A stretch of DNA of 33,769 bases from JBQTKD01 sp052389435 (GCA_052389435.1 JBQTIB010000168.1:1-33769); one strand, 5' to 3'; shown: positions 22,447 through 31,373, numbered from the stretch's first letter. The notes: a model not told the origin generated them from the letters alone. Made by a program: numbers and translations.

Positions 22447-24003
22447 TCAGGCTGCTGCGGGGGCGGGGCTTGCGGCAAGCCGCAGGTACATTTCGCGCTG
22501 CGCGTGGGCGACGGCCTCCCACGTCCAGTGCGCGGCGACGAGATTGCTCCCCGCGGCGATGAGAGCGTTCCGGCGCGGGACGTCGAAGCGCAGGCTCTCG
22601 AGGGTGTCCGCCAGGGCGCCGGCGTCGCCGGGCGGTACCAGTTCGGCCGCCGAGGAGTGGGTGCCGCCGCGGGTCGCGACCTCGCGCAGCGGTGGCAGGT
22701 CGGACAGGACCAGGGGACAGCCCGCGGCCATCGCCTCGACGGGTTTGAGCGGAGTGACCAGGCGCGTGACGGGCAGGTCGGGGCGTGGGACCGCGAACAC
22801 GTCGAGCGTCGCGTACGCGCGGGCGACCCGGGTGCCCGAGACCGGGCCGGGCAGCAGCACCGCCCCCGGAGGAAGCGTCAGATCCCTGGCCAGGCGGGCC
22901 AACGCGTCGTGGCGGGGTCCAGCACCGAACAGGACGACGCGGATCGGCGTGCCCCGTTCGCGCAGCAGTGCCGCAGCCGCCAACAGCACCTCGAAGCCCT
23001 CGTAGGCGGCGAGCTTGGACAGCGCTCCGACGACGAACTCCTCCGGCGCGATGCCGAGGTCGCGGCGCAGATCGGCGTGCGGTCCGGTGCGGCGCAGCGC
23101 CCCGGCGTCCACCGCGTTGGGGATCACCACGACCTTGTCGGCCGGGATCCCGCGGCGGACGATCTCGGCCCGCATCGTTTCCGACAGCGTGGTCACCAGA
23201 TCCGCGGCGGCCATGAGGTCTAGGTCGCGGCGGCGTTGCAGCACCACGCGCTCGGTCGACTCGCAGGCGCCTGCGGGCGCGTGGGCGAGCCAACTCAGTT
23301 CCACGAACCCGCGCAGCTCGTACACCAGCGGCAGTCCGGTGGCCTCGCGAACGCCGAGGGCGACGGTGCCGTTGCGGTAGTCGGTGGTCGCATGCAGCAG
23401 GCAGGGGCGCAGCAGGCGGGTCAGGTCGGTGGCGGCGGCGATTCCCCGGCGCAGCATGACGTCCAGCGGCTCGGGCGCCGTGGCCGCGCCCAGGCGGTGA
23501 TAGGGAACCCCGTCGAGCAGCACGCGGTTGCGCCCGTGCACCCGACCGTGTCCCGCGGGCCAACCCCACTGGGTCACGACGTGCGGGTCCATGCCGATGG
23601 CCCGCTGTGCCCGGACGATGGAGTGCGTCCGCAGGGTGTGCCCGGCGCGGGTCTCCGGCAGCGAACTGCCAACGAAGTGCAGCACCCGATGCGGGACGCC
23701 GTGCACCGGTTCAACGCGTGCGGGCCGGCCCGGGATGCGCGTCAGCGCGGCGCGCTCGCCGTCGTAGAGCCTGCGCAGGCGGTCCCCGGGCGGAAGGGCC
23801 TGGGCTGCGGCGGACAGGTTGCCGGCGCGCCACAGTTGGCGGGCGCGGGCGCGGGCGCGTGAGCCGCCGCGCCGGACGCCGGGCACGCGGGCCGGGTCTT
23901 GGATCAGCCGATGCATCAGGACGGCGGCGGCCAACCCGGGACGACGACGTGCACCGAGCGCGAGGCCGCCGAGGAACTGCGTCACGTTGCCCACGCACCG
24001 CAT
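22447..24003 (-). CDS. GT4-family glycosyltransferase with N-terminal extension
   Basis: About 518 residues from ATG 24003; start uncertain. Residues 1-115 are Arg/Ala-rich and helical with no known domain. The GT-B fold begins at about 120 with RVLHFVGSSLPETRAGHTLR and VYELRGFVELSWLA. The C-terminal half has VVGALSKLAAYEGFEVLLAA, VVLFGAGPRHDAL, and VTPLKPVEAMAAGCPLVLSD, the donor-binding E-x-x-E region. First gene of the minus-strand glycan operon, divergent from the epimerase gene over 117 bases that must contain both promoters. Confidence 0.85.
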   Translation of the reverse strand: MRCVGNVTQFLGGLALGARRRPGLAAAVLMHRLIQDPARVPGVRRGGSRARARARQLWRAGNLSAAAQALPPGDRLRRLYDGERAALTRIPGRPARVEPVHGVPHRVLHFVGSSLPETRAGHTLRTHSIVRAQRAIGMDPHVVTQWGWPAGHGRVHGRNRVLLDGVPYHRLGAATAPEPLDVMLRRGIAAATDLTRLLRPCLLHATTDYRNGTVALGVREATGLPLVYELRGFVELSWLAHAPAGACESTERVVLQRRRDLDLMAAADLVTTLSETMRAEIVRRGIPADKVVVIPNAVDAGALRRTGPHADLRRDLGIAPEEFVVGALSKLAAYEGFEVLLAAAALLRERGTPIRVVLFGAGPRHDALARLARDLTLPPGAVLLPGPVSGTRVARAYATLDVFAVPRPDLPVTRLVTPLKPVEAMAAGCPLVLSDLPPLREVATRGGTHSSAAELVPPGDAGALADTLESLRFDVPRRNALIAAGSNLVAAHWTWEAVAHAQREMYLRLAASPAPAAA

Positions 24004-24120
24004 CGTGCACCGAACCGAGTCGTCCACGGAGGTGTGCGGACTACAGTTCGCCGCCCGCCGCCGCACTGTTCACTCCCAGCACACCGGACGAACACACCGC
24101 GCCGCCACGGTGGACCCACG

Positions 24121-25257
24121 ATGAGTGCTCTGGTGATGCACGTGGTGGGCGCACGCCCCAACTTTCCGAAGCTGGCCCCCGTCTGGCGGGCGTTGGCGCA
24201 GCAGAGTCGCGGGCGGGTGCGCCAGATGATGGTGCACACCGGCCAGCACTACGACCCAGCGCTGTCCGACGCGTTCTTCGCCGATCTGGAACTGCCCGCA
24301 CCAGAGGTGAACCTCGCGGTCGGTTCGGGCAGCCACGCGGTCCAGACCGCGGCGGTGCTGACCGGCATCGAGGAGGTGCTGCTCTCGACGCGGCCCGCGC
24401 TGGTCCTGGTCTACGGGGACGTGAACTCCACGCTCGGCGCCACCGTCGCCGCCGCCAAGGTCGGCGTCCCGGTCGGCCACGTCGAGGCCGGTCTGCGGTC
24501 CTTCGACCGGTCGATGCCCGAGGAGATCAATCGGATCGTCGTGGACTCCCTCGCCGACCTGCTCTTCGTCACCAGTCCCGAGGCACTGGTCTACCTCGGC
24601 GCGTCGGGCATTCCCGCCGAGCGTGTTCACCTGGTCGGCAATCCCATGGTGGACAGCCTTTTCCGCGTGGTCGGCAAGGTCGGTGCAGACCGCATCCGCG
24701 AGGAGTTGGACCTCCCCGAACGCTGGGGCCTGGCCACCCTGCACCGCCCGGGCAACGTCGACGACGCAGCGACCTGCCGTGCGCTGGTGCAGGCCCTCGA
24801 GGAGATCTCCGCGTCCCTGCCGCTGCTGGTGCCGGTGCATCCGCGGGGTCGGGCCGCGCTGACCGAAGCCGGCCTAGCCTCTTCGAAGTCGCTGCGCTGC
24901 ATCGAACCGCTCGGCTACGCCACCTTCCTCGCGGTCATGGCCGGGGCGACCCTGGTGGTCACCGACTCCGGCGGGGTGCAGGAGGAGACCACGGCGCTGG
25001 GCGTTCCGTGTCTGACGGTACGGCCGAACACCGAGCGGCCGATCACGTGCACGCACGGCACCAATCGGCTCGTGGCGCCCGCGGGGCTGTCCGCCGCCGC
25101 CGCTGCGATTCTGGCCACCGGCGGAGCCCAGCCGGCCGAGCATCCGCCCCTGTGGGACGGCCAGGCCGGTCCGCGGATCGCCCGGGTCGTCCTGCGCTGG
25201 CTGGCCGATCGCTCGGTGCTTCCCGAGCAGTCCGCGGCGGGCGTCCGCAGCGCCTGA
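24121..25257 (+). CDS. wecB: UDP-N-acetylglucosamine 2-epimerase (non-hydrolysing)
   Basis: A 378-residue enzyme interconverting UDP-GlcNAc and UDP-ManNAc. Family motifs are all present: GARPNFPKLAPVWRAL, HTGQHYDPALSDAFF, GDVNSTLGATVAAAKVGVPV, HVEAGLRSFDRSMPEEINR, LATLHRPGNVD, and TDSGGVQEETTALGVPCLTV with RPNTERPIT. The length is typical. ATG 24121 is used; ATG 24136 is an alternative. It diverges from the glycosyltransferase/dehydrogenase operon and supplies the substrate for the dehydrogenase. No PHO-type or other operator is obvious in the shared 117-base spacer. Confidence 0.95.
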   Translation: MSALVMHVVGARPNFPKLAPVWRALAQQSRGRVRQMMVHTGQHYDPALSDAFFADLELPAPEVNLAVGSGSHAVQTAAVLTGIEEVLLSTRPALVLVYGDVNSTLGATVAAAKVGVPVGHVEAGLRSFDRSMPEEINRIVVDSLADLLFVTSPEALVYLGASGIPAERVHLVGNPMVDSLFRVVGKVGADRIREELDLPERWGLATLHRPGNVDDAATCRALVQALEEISASLPLLVPVHPRGRAALTEAGLASSKSLRCIEPLGYATFLAVMAGATLVVTDSGGVQEETTALGVPCLTVRPNTERPITCTHGTNRLVAPAGLSAAAAAILATGGAQPAEHPPLWDGQAGPRIARVVLRWLADRSVLPEQSAAGVRSA

Positions 25258-25354
25258 GGCCCGCCCGTTCTGGGCGCTCCCGCGAGCATGATCCAAATTG
25301 TTCGTCTCGTGCTCATCGCTCGTCGTCCGAGTCGTCCACGCAATGCCTCCGCCG

Positions 25355-25409
25355 GTTCACCTCTCGTTCACCTCGTTCCGGAGGTTGCTTCACCTCGTCG
25401 GCCTAACGT
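25355..25409 (+). promoter_or_regulatory. PHO box and -10 element of the pst operon
   Basis: 11-base direct repeats start exactly at 25355 (GTTCACCTCTC), 25366 (GTTCACCTCGT) and 25388 (CTTCACCTCGT), with a degenerate unit at 25377. This is the spacing of PhoP/RegX3-type PHO boxes in actinobacteria. TAACGT at 25404-25409 fits a -10 and lies five bases after the last unit, so the box takes the place of a -35, as expected for a phosphate-starvation-activated promoter. The pstS start is 65 bases further on. Confidence 0.85.
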
Positions 25410-25474
25410 CGGCCGGGAGAACGGCACATCCCACCGCACCACCTCTCTGCTCCCGCCTGGAAGGCACTCAACCC

Positions 25475-26626
25475 GTGAAGCTTGGTCCTCGTGGACGCGT
25501 TACCGCCGTCGTCGGCATGACCCTGGCCCTCGCGGCCTGTGGCTCCGACAACAACGTCGTGCAGCCGCCGGTGCAGCCGCAGCAGCCGGTGCAGGAGCAG
25601 CCCGCGCAGCCGGTCGGCAGCACGCCGCCGCCCGCCGCCGCCGGTTTCAACTGCGCCTCCGGAACCCTGAACGGCGAAGGTTCCAGTGCTCAGGCCAACG
25701 CCGTCAGCGCCTGGGTCGAGCAGTACCAGGCCAAGTGCTCGGGCGTCACCATCAACTACAACGCCACCGGCTCCGGCGCGGGGATCAAGCAGTTCCTGGC
25801 CAACCAGGTGGACTGGGCGGGTTCGGACTCGGTGCTCAAGCCGGAAGAGGCCGAGCAGGCCAAGGCCCGCTGCGGTGGCAACGAGGCCTGGAACCTTCCG
25901 ACGGCCGTCGGCCCCGTTGCCGTGGCCTACAACCTTCCGGGGCTGACCGGGGTGGTTCTCGACGCGGCGACCATCGCGAAGATCTTCACGGGCAAGATCA
26001 CCAGCTGGGACGACCAGGCGCTGAAGGACCTGAACCCGTCGCTGAGCCTGCCGACGAAGCCGATCAAGGTGTTCTTCCGCTCCGACGAGTCGGGTACGAC
26101 CGACAACTTCCAGAAGTACCTCGCGGCCGCGGGTCTGGGCGAGTGGACCGCCGAGGCGTCCAAGTCCTTCAAGGGCGGCGTCGGCGAGGGCCAGCCGCAG
26201 AACGCCGGCGTCCAGCAGGCGGTCAAGGCGACCGACGGCGGCATCGGGTACATGGAGTACTCCTTCGCCAAGGACGCCCAGCTCGGTGTCGCGAAGGTGA
26301 AGCACTCCGGCGGCGAGATCGAGCTGACCCCGGCCAACGCGGGCCTCGCGCTCAAGTCGGCTACGGCGGCTGGATCCGGCAACGACCTGGGGTTGAAGCT
26401 CAACTACCAGACTGCCGACGCGAACGCCTACCCGATCATCCTGGTGACCTACCAGATCGTCTGCTCGAAGGGTCTGGACGCGAGCAAGACCGCCCTCCTC
26501 CGCAGCTTCCTGTCGTACACGGCGTCGCCGGAGGGCCAGGCGGCGATCGGCGAGATCGGCTATGGCTCGCTGCCCGAGGACCTCAGCGCCAAGGTCATTG
26601 CGGCGTTGAACGCCGTCAGCGCCTAA
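25475..26626 (+). CDS. pstS: PstS, phosphate-binding lipoprotein
   Basis: A 383-residue ABC-transporter binding protein. GTG 25475 (GGAAGG ten bases upstream) opens a lipoprotein signal with the lipobox LALAAC and Cys22 as the lipid site. A Pro/Gln-rich linker follows (PPVQPQQPVQEQPAQP). The phosphate-binding domain has LNGEGSSAQANAVSAWVEQY, NATGSGAGIKQFLANQVDWA, FRSDESGTTDNFQKYL and GGIGYMEYSFAK, the loops that hold phosphate. The frame is open upstream but that region is the promoter. First gene of pstSCAB, behind a PHO box. Confidence 0.97.
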   Translation: MKLGPRGRVTAVVGMTLALAACGSDNNVVQPPVQPQQPVQEQPAQPVGSTPPPAAAGFNCASGTLNGEGSSAQANAVSAWVEQYQAKCSGVTINYNATGSGAGIKQFLANQVDWAGSDSVLKPEEAEQAKARCGGNEAWNLPTAVGPVAVAYNLPGLTGVVLDAATIAKIFTGKITSWDDQALKDLNPSLSLPTKPIKVFFRSDESGTTDNFQKYLAAAGLGEWTAEASKSFKGGVGEGQPQNAGVQQAVKATDGGIGYMEYSFAKDAQLGVAKVKHSGGEIELTPANAGLALKSATAAGSGNDLGLKLNYQTADANAYPIILVTYQIVCSKGLDASKTALLRSFLSYTASPEGQAAIGEIGYGSLPEDLSAKVIAALNAVSA

Positions 26627-26672
26627 TCAGGGCACGCCCCTTCGCACCCGCCTGCGACCAGGAGAACGCCCA

Positions 26673-27644
26673 GTGACGCAGATGCTCGAGCGCCCGGCCC
26701 CGGAACCGAGTTCCGGGGCTCCGGGTGTGACCCGGATGGGGGACCGCCTTTTCGGCGGTGCCGCCAAGGGAGCCGGGATCGTCATCATTCTCCTGGTTGC
26801 GGCGGTCGGGTTCTTCCTGATCAAGAGCGCCGCTCCGGTGCTCGCCGACAACAACACGAACTTCCTGTTCTCCCGCGACTGGAACCTCACGCTCGGGGAG
26901 ATGCGGTTCGGCATCGCCGGCATGGCCTACACGACCGTGCTGGTGTCGCTGTTCGCGATGATCCTGGCGGTCCCGGTCGCCATCGGTATCGCGCTCTTCC
27001 TGACCTTCTGGATCCCACGTCGGCTGTCCGAGCCGCTGTCGGCCCTCATCGACCTGTTGGCCGCGGTTCCCTCGGTGGTCTACGGCATCTGGGGCATCTT
27101 CGTGCTCCAACCGAAGTTGGCTCCGCTCTCGGACAACATCCAAGGCGCCTTCGGCTGGATACCGCTCTTCGACTCCGCCGGAGTGTCGCGCGGCACCGTG
27201 TTCACCGCGGGCGTGGTGTTGGCGATCATGATCCTGCCGATCATCACGGCGATCAGCCGCGAGGTCTTCGCCCAGGTGCCTAAGACGCACATGGAGGCGG
27301 CGCTCGGCCTCGGTGCCACGCGGTGGGAGATGATTCGCCTCGCGGTTCTCCCGTTCGGCAAGTCCGGCGTGATCAGCGCTTCGATGCTCGGCCTCGGGCG
27401 CGCCCTGGGCGAGACCATCGCCATCACGCTCATTCTCTCGACACCGGCAGCCGGCGCGCCCTTCAACTCCTCGCTCTTCAACGGCGGCGAGACCTTCGCC
27501 TCGAAGATCGCGAACAACGCCGCGGAGTTCGACTCCCCGGCCAAGACCGGCGCCTTCATCGCCGCCGGCCTGGTGCTGTTCGTGCTCACCTTCGCGGTCA
27601 ACGCGACGGCCCGCATCATCGTTGCGCGAGGTGAAAACAAGTGA
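26673..27644 (+). CDS. pstC: PstC, phosphate ABC transporter permease
   Basis: A 323-residue inner-membrane permease with six predicted helices. The first is GIVIILLVAAVGFFLIKSA; the binding-protein-dependent transport signature appears as AALGLGATRWEMIRLAVLP (the EAA loop that meets PstB), followed by GLGRALGETIAITLIL. GTG start 26673 with GGAG nine bases upstream, 46 bases after pstS. It overlaps pstA by 4 bases. Partner of PstA in the membrane channel. Confidence 0.96.
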   Translation: MTQMLERPAPEPSSGAPGVTRMGDRLFGGAAKGAGIVIILLVAAVGFFLIKSAAPVLADNNTNFLFSRDWNLTLGEMRFGIAGMAYTTVLVSLFAMILAVPVAIGIALFLTFWIPRRLSEPLSALIDLLAAVPSVVYGIWGIFVLQPKLAPLSDNIQGAFGWIPLFDSAGVSRGTVFTAGVVLAIMILPIITAISREVFAQVPKTHMEAALGLGATRWEMIRLAVLPFGKSGVISASMLGLGRALGETIAITLILSTPAAGAPFNSSLFNGGETFASKIANNAAEFDSPAKTGAFIAAGLVLFVLTFAVNATARIIVARGENK

Positions 27645-28645
27645 CGACGCCCAAGTGGAGCGAACTGGACGCCGCGTTCATGCCGCTGAGTCCGTCGCCC
27701 CCGGAGTACGGCGGCTCCGTGGCCGGGGCTGCGCCTCCGCCCGCGGGCGGAGGCTCGCAGGACCCGCTCGCGCAACTGTTCAGCCCTGCCTCGCCCAGTC
27801 GGCGCATCAAGGACCGGGCCGCGACGATTCTCGTCTCCATCTGCTTCGCGATCGCGGTGATCCCGCTGTTCTGGGTTCTCTGGACCGTCGTGGACAAGGG
27901 CTCCTCCGTTCTGTTCGATCCGGCCTGGTGGACGAACTCGCAGAACGGTGTGACGGAGCGACGGGAAGGCGGCGGTGCCTTCCACGCAGTGATCGGCTCG
28001 CTCGTGCAGACCTTGGTGGCCGCGATCATCTCGGTGCCGATCGCCCTGCTCGGCGCGGTCTACCTCGTCGAGTACGGCAGGGGCCGGCTGGCTCGCGCGG
28101 TCGGTTTCATGGTCGACATCCTCACCGGCATCCCGTCGATCGTGGCGGCGCTGTTCGTCTATGCGGTGGTCATCACCAGCCTCGGATTCCAGCGTCAGGG
28201 CTTCGCCGTGTCGCTGGCCCTGGTGCTGCTGATGATCCCCGTGGTGCTGCGCACCACCGAGGAGATGCTCAAGCTCGTCCCGCACGAACTGCGCGAGGCA
28301 TCGCTGGCACTCGGCGTCCCCAAGTGGAAGACGATCGTGCGGATCGTGGTGCCGACGGCGCTGCCGGGCATCATCACCGGCATCATGCTCGGCATCGCCC
28401 GCGTGATCGGCGAAACGGCGCCGCTGCTGATCCTCGTGGGCTACTCCAAGGCCATCAACTTCAACCTCTTCGACGGGTTCCAGGGTTCGTTGCCCGGCAT
28501 GATCGTCAACGAATCGAAGAACATCGCCCTGGCTCCGTCGGCGTCGCGGGCGTGGGGCGCCGCCCTCACCCTGATTCTCATCGTGCTGGTGCTCAACCTC
28601 GCCGCCCGTCTCGTCGCGCGAGCCACCAAGGTCAGCGACCGCTAG
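27641..28645 (+). CDS. pstA: PstA, phosphate ABC transporter permease
   Basis: A 334-residue permease. The cytoplasmic N-terminus is long (about 60 residues, Pro/Gly-rich PPPAGGGSQDPLAQLF) before the first helix ILVSICFAIAVIPLFWVLW. It has VYLVEYGRGRLARAV, DILTGIPSIVAALFVYAVVI, the EAA-type loop REASLALGVPKWKTIVRIVV and ARVIGETAPLLILVGY, all standard for PstA. GTG 27641 overlaps the pstC stop (GTGA). It is 23 bases before pstB. Confidence 0.96.
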   Translation: MTTPKWSELDAAFMPLSPSPPEYGGSVAGAAPPPAGGGSQDPLAQLFSPASPSRRIKDRAATILVSICFAIAVIPLFWVLWTVVDKGSSVLFDPAWWTNSQNGVTERREGGGAFHAVIGSLVQTLVAAIISVPIALLGAVYLVEYGRGRLARAVGFMVDILTGIPSIVAALFVYAVVITSLGFQRQGFAVSLALVLLMIPVVLRTTEEMLKLVPHELREASLALGVPKWKTIVRIVVPTALPGIITGIMLGIARVIGETAPLLILVGYSKAINFNLFDGFQGSLPGMIVNESKNIALAPSASRAWGAALTLILIVLVLNLAARLVARATKVSDR

Positions 28646-28668
28646 CAGTCAGCAGAGCAGGAGCACTC

Positions 28669-29445
28669 ATGGCAAAGCGCATCGACCTTTCGGGGCTGCA
28701 CATCTACTACGGCAAGTTCCGTGCCGTGGAAGACGTGAACATGCACATCGAGCCCCAGGCGGTGACGGCGTTCATCGGCCCGTCCGGCTGCGGCAAGTCC
28801 ACGCTGCTGCGCTCGCTCAACCGCATGCACGAACTCGCCGGTCAGGGCCGGGTCGAGGGCAAGGTGCTGCTCGACGGCGCCGACCTGTACGCGAGCAACG
28901 TCGACCCGGTCAGCGTGCGCCGCACCATCGGCATGGTCTTCCAGCGCCCGAACCCGTTCCCGACGATGTCGATCTTCGACAACGTCGCCTCCGGTCTGCG
29001 GCTCAACGGCGTGCGCGACAAGAAGCGGATCACCGAAACCGTCGAGAGGTCCCTGCAGGGCGCCAACCTCTGGAACGAGGTCAAGGACCGGCTGGCCAAG
29101 CCCGCGTCGGGCCTGTCCGGCGGTCAGCAGCAGCGGCTGTGCATCGCCCGCGCCATCGCCGTCGAACCGCAGGTGCTGCTGATGGACGAACCCTGCTCGG
29201 CCCTCGACCCGATCTCGACCCTGGCGATCGAGGATCTGATCCACGACCTCAAGACCCGGTTCACGATCGTGATCGTCACGCACAACATGCAGCAGGCCGC
29301 CCGCGTCTCGGACTCCACCGCCTTCTTCAACATCGCCGGCACCGGAGCGCCCGGCAAGCTCATCGAGATGGACGCCACCGCGCGGATCTTCTCCACGCCC
29401 TCGGAGAAGGCGACCGAGGACTACATCTCCGGCCGCTTCGGCTGA
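28669..29445 (+). CDS. pstB: PstB, phosphate ABC transporter ATPase
   Basis: A 258-residue ATPase that powers PstCA. Walker A is GPSGCGKST, the Q-loop is MVFQRPNPFPTMSIFDNV, the ABC signature is LSGGQQQRLCIARAIA, Walker B is VLLMDEPCSALDPIST and the switch His is in IVIVTHNMQQAARVSD. ATG 28669 has GCAGGAG upstream. The stop TGA at 29443-29445 abuts the stop of the convergent pit gene (TCA at 29446), leaving no intergenic base. No phoU follows on this strand; a DUF47 protein is encoded on the other strand with pit. Confidence 0.97.
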   Translation: MAKRIDLSGLHIYYGKFRAVEDVNMHIEPQAVTAFIGPSGCGKSTLLRSLNRMHELAGQGRVEGKVLLDGADLYASNVDPVSVRRTIGMVFQRPNPFPTMSIFDNVASGLRLNGVRDKKRITETVERSLQGANLWNEVKDRLAKPASGLSGGQQQRLCIARAIAVEPQVLLMDEPCSALDPISTLAIEDLIHDLKTRFTIVIVTHNMQQAARVSDSTAFFNIAGTGAPGKLIEMDATARIFSTPSEKATEDYISGRFG

Positions 29446-30447
29446 TCAGGAACCGAGCAGCGGATTGAGGGCGAAGTAGCTCAACGCCGCGACGAGACCG
29501 GCAGCCGGGATGGTCAGCACCCAGGCCACGACGATCTGCCCGGCGACGCTCCACCGCACCGCGCGTCGGCCCTTGGTCACGCCGACTCCGAGGATGGAGG
29601 AGGTGATGGTCTGGGTGGTGGAAATCGGTGCGGAGAAGGCGAAGGCGGTCGTGTACAGCACCCCGGCAGCCACCGATTCGGCGGCAAAACCGCGAGGTGG
29701 GTCCAGGTCGATGATGCGCCGGCCGAGCGTGCGCATGATGCGCCAACCGCCGGCGTAGGTGCCCGCCGAGATCGCCGCGGCCGCCGAAACGATGACCCAG
29801 AACGGGATGTCGTCCTCCGGTGCGACGTAGTCGGCGGTGAGCAGCGCCAGGAAGATCACGCCCATCGTCTTCTGGGCGTCCTGCAGGCCGTGGCCCAGCG
29901 CCATCGCGGAGGCCGAGACCGTCTGGGCGTAGCGGAAGTTGCGGTTGAGCGTGCCGGGTTTGCCGCGGCGGCACGCCCACAGGATTCCCACCATCAGCAA
30001 CGCCGCCAGGCCGGCGCCGACGATCGGCGAGAGGACCATCGGGATCAGAACCTTCTCCCGAACGCCCTCCCACTTGACGGTGTTCGATCCGGCGATCGCC
30101 GCGCCGACCAGGCCGCCGATGAGGGCGTGTGAGGAGGAGGACGGCATCCCGAAATACCAGGTGATCAGGTTCCAGGTGATCGCGCCGACGAGTCCGGCGA
30201 GCACGATCACCAACCCGCTTTGGCCAGTCGGGGCCTCGATGATGCCCTTGCCGACGGTGGCCGCGACGTGGGTGCCGAGGAAGGCGCCGACGAAGTTCAT
30301 GACCGCGGCCATGATCAGCGCGACCCGCGGAGTCAGGGCGCGGGTGGACACCGAGGTGGCGATCGCATTGGCGGCGTCGTGGAAGCCGTTGGTGTAGTCG
30401 AAACCCAACGCGACCACGATCACGATCACGACGAGCGTGAGCTCCAC
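29446..30447 (-). CDS. pit: Pit-family low-affinity inorganic phosphate transporter
   Basis: A 333-residue membrane carrier of the PiT family (phosphate with proton or metal). The N-terminal family signature GFDYTNGFHDAANAIATSVS is complete and the second repeat has SAPISTTQTITSSILGVGVT. About nine to ten helices are visible, with WYFGMPSSSSHALIGGLVGA and ASAMALGHGLQDAQKTMGVI between. It follows the DUF47 gene by 4 bases on the same strand, the common PiT/DUF47 pairing. It gives the cell a constitutive uptake route beside the starvation-type Pst system. Confidence 0.95.
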   Translation of the reverse strand: MELTLVVIVIVVALGFDYTNGFHDAANAIATSVSTRALTPRVALIMAAVMNFVGAFLGTHVAATVGKGIIEAPTGQSGLVIVLAGLVGAITWNLITWYFGMPSSSSHALIGGLVGAAIAGSNTVKWEGVREKVLIPMVLSPIVGAGLAALLMVGILWACRRGKPGTLNRNFRYAQTVSASAMALGHGLQDAQKTMGVIFLALLTADYVAPEDDIPFWVIVSAAAAISAGTYAGGWRIMRTLGRRIIDLDPPRGFAAESVAAGVLYTTAFAFSAPISTTQTITSSILGVGVTKGRRAVRWSVAGQIVVAWVLTIPAAGLVAALSYFALNPLLGS

Positions 30448-30451
30448 AGGT

Positions 30452-31072
30452 CTACGACTCCTTGACCGCGATGCTCTCGACCGTGTTGGCCACGTTCTCG
30501 AACGCGTCGGCGGCGGCCTCGAGCTGGTCGACGACCTCCTTGAGCTTCAGGACGGTCAGCGCGTCGTATTCGCCGCTGAAGAGGTGGGCCAGCAGTCGCC
30601 GGTAGATCTGGTCGCCGGCGTTCTCCAGGCGGTTGATCTCGATCCAGTACTCGCGCAGATTCTTCATCGCCTTGAGCCGAGGCATCGCCTCGGCGGTGAT
30701 CTCCGCCGCGCGTTCGAGCACCTCGACCTGGTCGGCCATGCCGGTAGGCAGGTCGCCGATGTTGTAGAGCACCACGAGGTCGACGGCGGCTTCGATCGCG
30801 TCCATGACGTCGTCCAGACACGAGGCCAGCCGGTAGATGTCCTCGCGGTCGAACGGGGTGATGAAGCTGGAGTTCACCTCGCGCATGATGCCGTGGGTGA
30901 TTTCGTCGCTCGCGTGCTCGGCGGCCTTCATGCGCTCGCCGATCGCGGGACGTTCGGCCGGCGTGGAGCCCAGCAGCTCGGTGAGCAGCTTGACGCCGAC
31001 GACGAGATTGGCCGCCGACGCGGCGAACATGTCGTAGAACGAGTTCTTGCGCGGGGTGATCCGCAGAGCCAC
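30452..31072 (-). CDS. DUF47 PhoU-like protein, Pit accessory
   Basis: A 206-residue all-helical protein of the DUF47 / PhoU-related family: RKNSFYDMFAASAANLVVGV, KAAEHASDEITHGIMREVNS, FITPFDREDIYRLASCLDDV, EINRLENAGDQIYRRLLA, KLKEVVDQLEAAADAFENVA. The acidic E/D-x-x-x-D patterns bind metal clusters in PhoU relatives. Cotranscribed with pit, which it probably regulates. ATG 31072 is used, although no strong ribosome site is evident. Confidence 0.9.
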   Translation of the reverse strand: MALRITPRKNSFYDMFAASAANLVVGVKLLTELLGSTPAERPAIGERMKAAEHASDEITHGIMREVNSSFITPFDREDIYRLASCLDDVMDAIEAAVDLVVLYNIGDLPTGMADQVEVLERAAEITAEAMPRLKAMKNLREYWIEINRLENAGDQIYRRLLAHLFSGEYDALTVLKLKEVVDQLEAAADAFENVANTVESIAVKES

Positions 31073-31373
31073 GGCGTTGCTCCGGTCCTCAGTGGCGGCT
31101 TAGGTCCGGGCGGAAGCCTACGGGGGTGGCGGGGCTGCTCCGCGCCGGCGCCCGCCCGCACAGCGCGGCGCCCCGCCGCCGACGGGGTGAATCGAGCCCG
31201 TCGGCAGACGCCCGACTTTTCCTTCGAATTGCCTGGTCGGAGCCAGATTGTGCGGTCGTAAAGCTCTACGGAGATCTTTCGTTTCGCGTCATATGGGTAG
31301 TGCAACGAAAGATCGCGCCCACGAACCACGTGGGCGCTTGCCTGTCACAGGGCCGGATTAAGGAGTACGCGAC
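31073..31373. other. 301-base intergenic region between divergent genes
   Basis: No gene seen. The left half is GC-rich and must hold the promoter of DUF47-pit (minus). The right half (31200-31345) is markedly more AT-rich than the rest of the window and contains two inverted repeats before the start of the first small secreted protein. Confidence 0.6.
31273..31337. promoter_or_regulatory. Two adjacent inverted repeats upstream of secreted gene
   Basis: GATCTTTCGTT (31273-31283) pairs with AACGAAAGATC (31304-31314), 11 bp with a 20-base centre containing CATATG. Immediately next, GCGCCCAC (31315-31322) pairs with GTGGGCGC (31330-31337). The first could be a regulator site or RNA stem; the second lies 36 bases before the start codon at 31374 and would fold in the leader. 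Confidence 0.6.

Noticed and set aside
24004..24120. Regulatory RNA or operator between the glycan operon and wecB
   Set aside because: The only repeat, a loose CAGTTC/CACTGTTCAC similarity, is not convincing.
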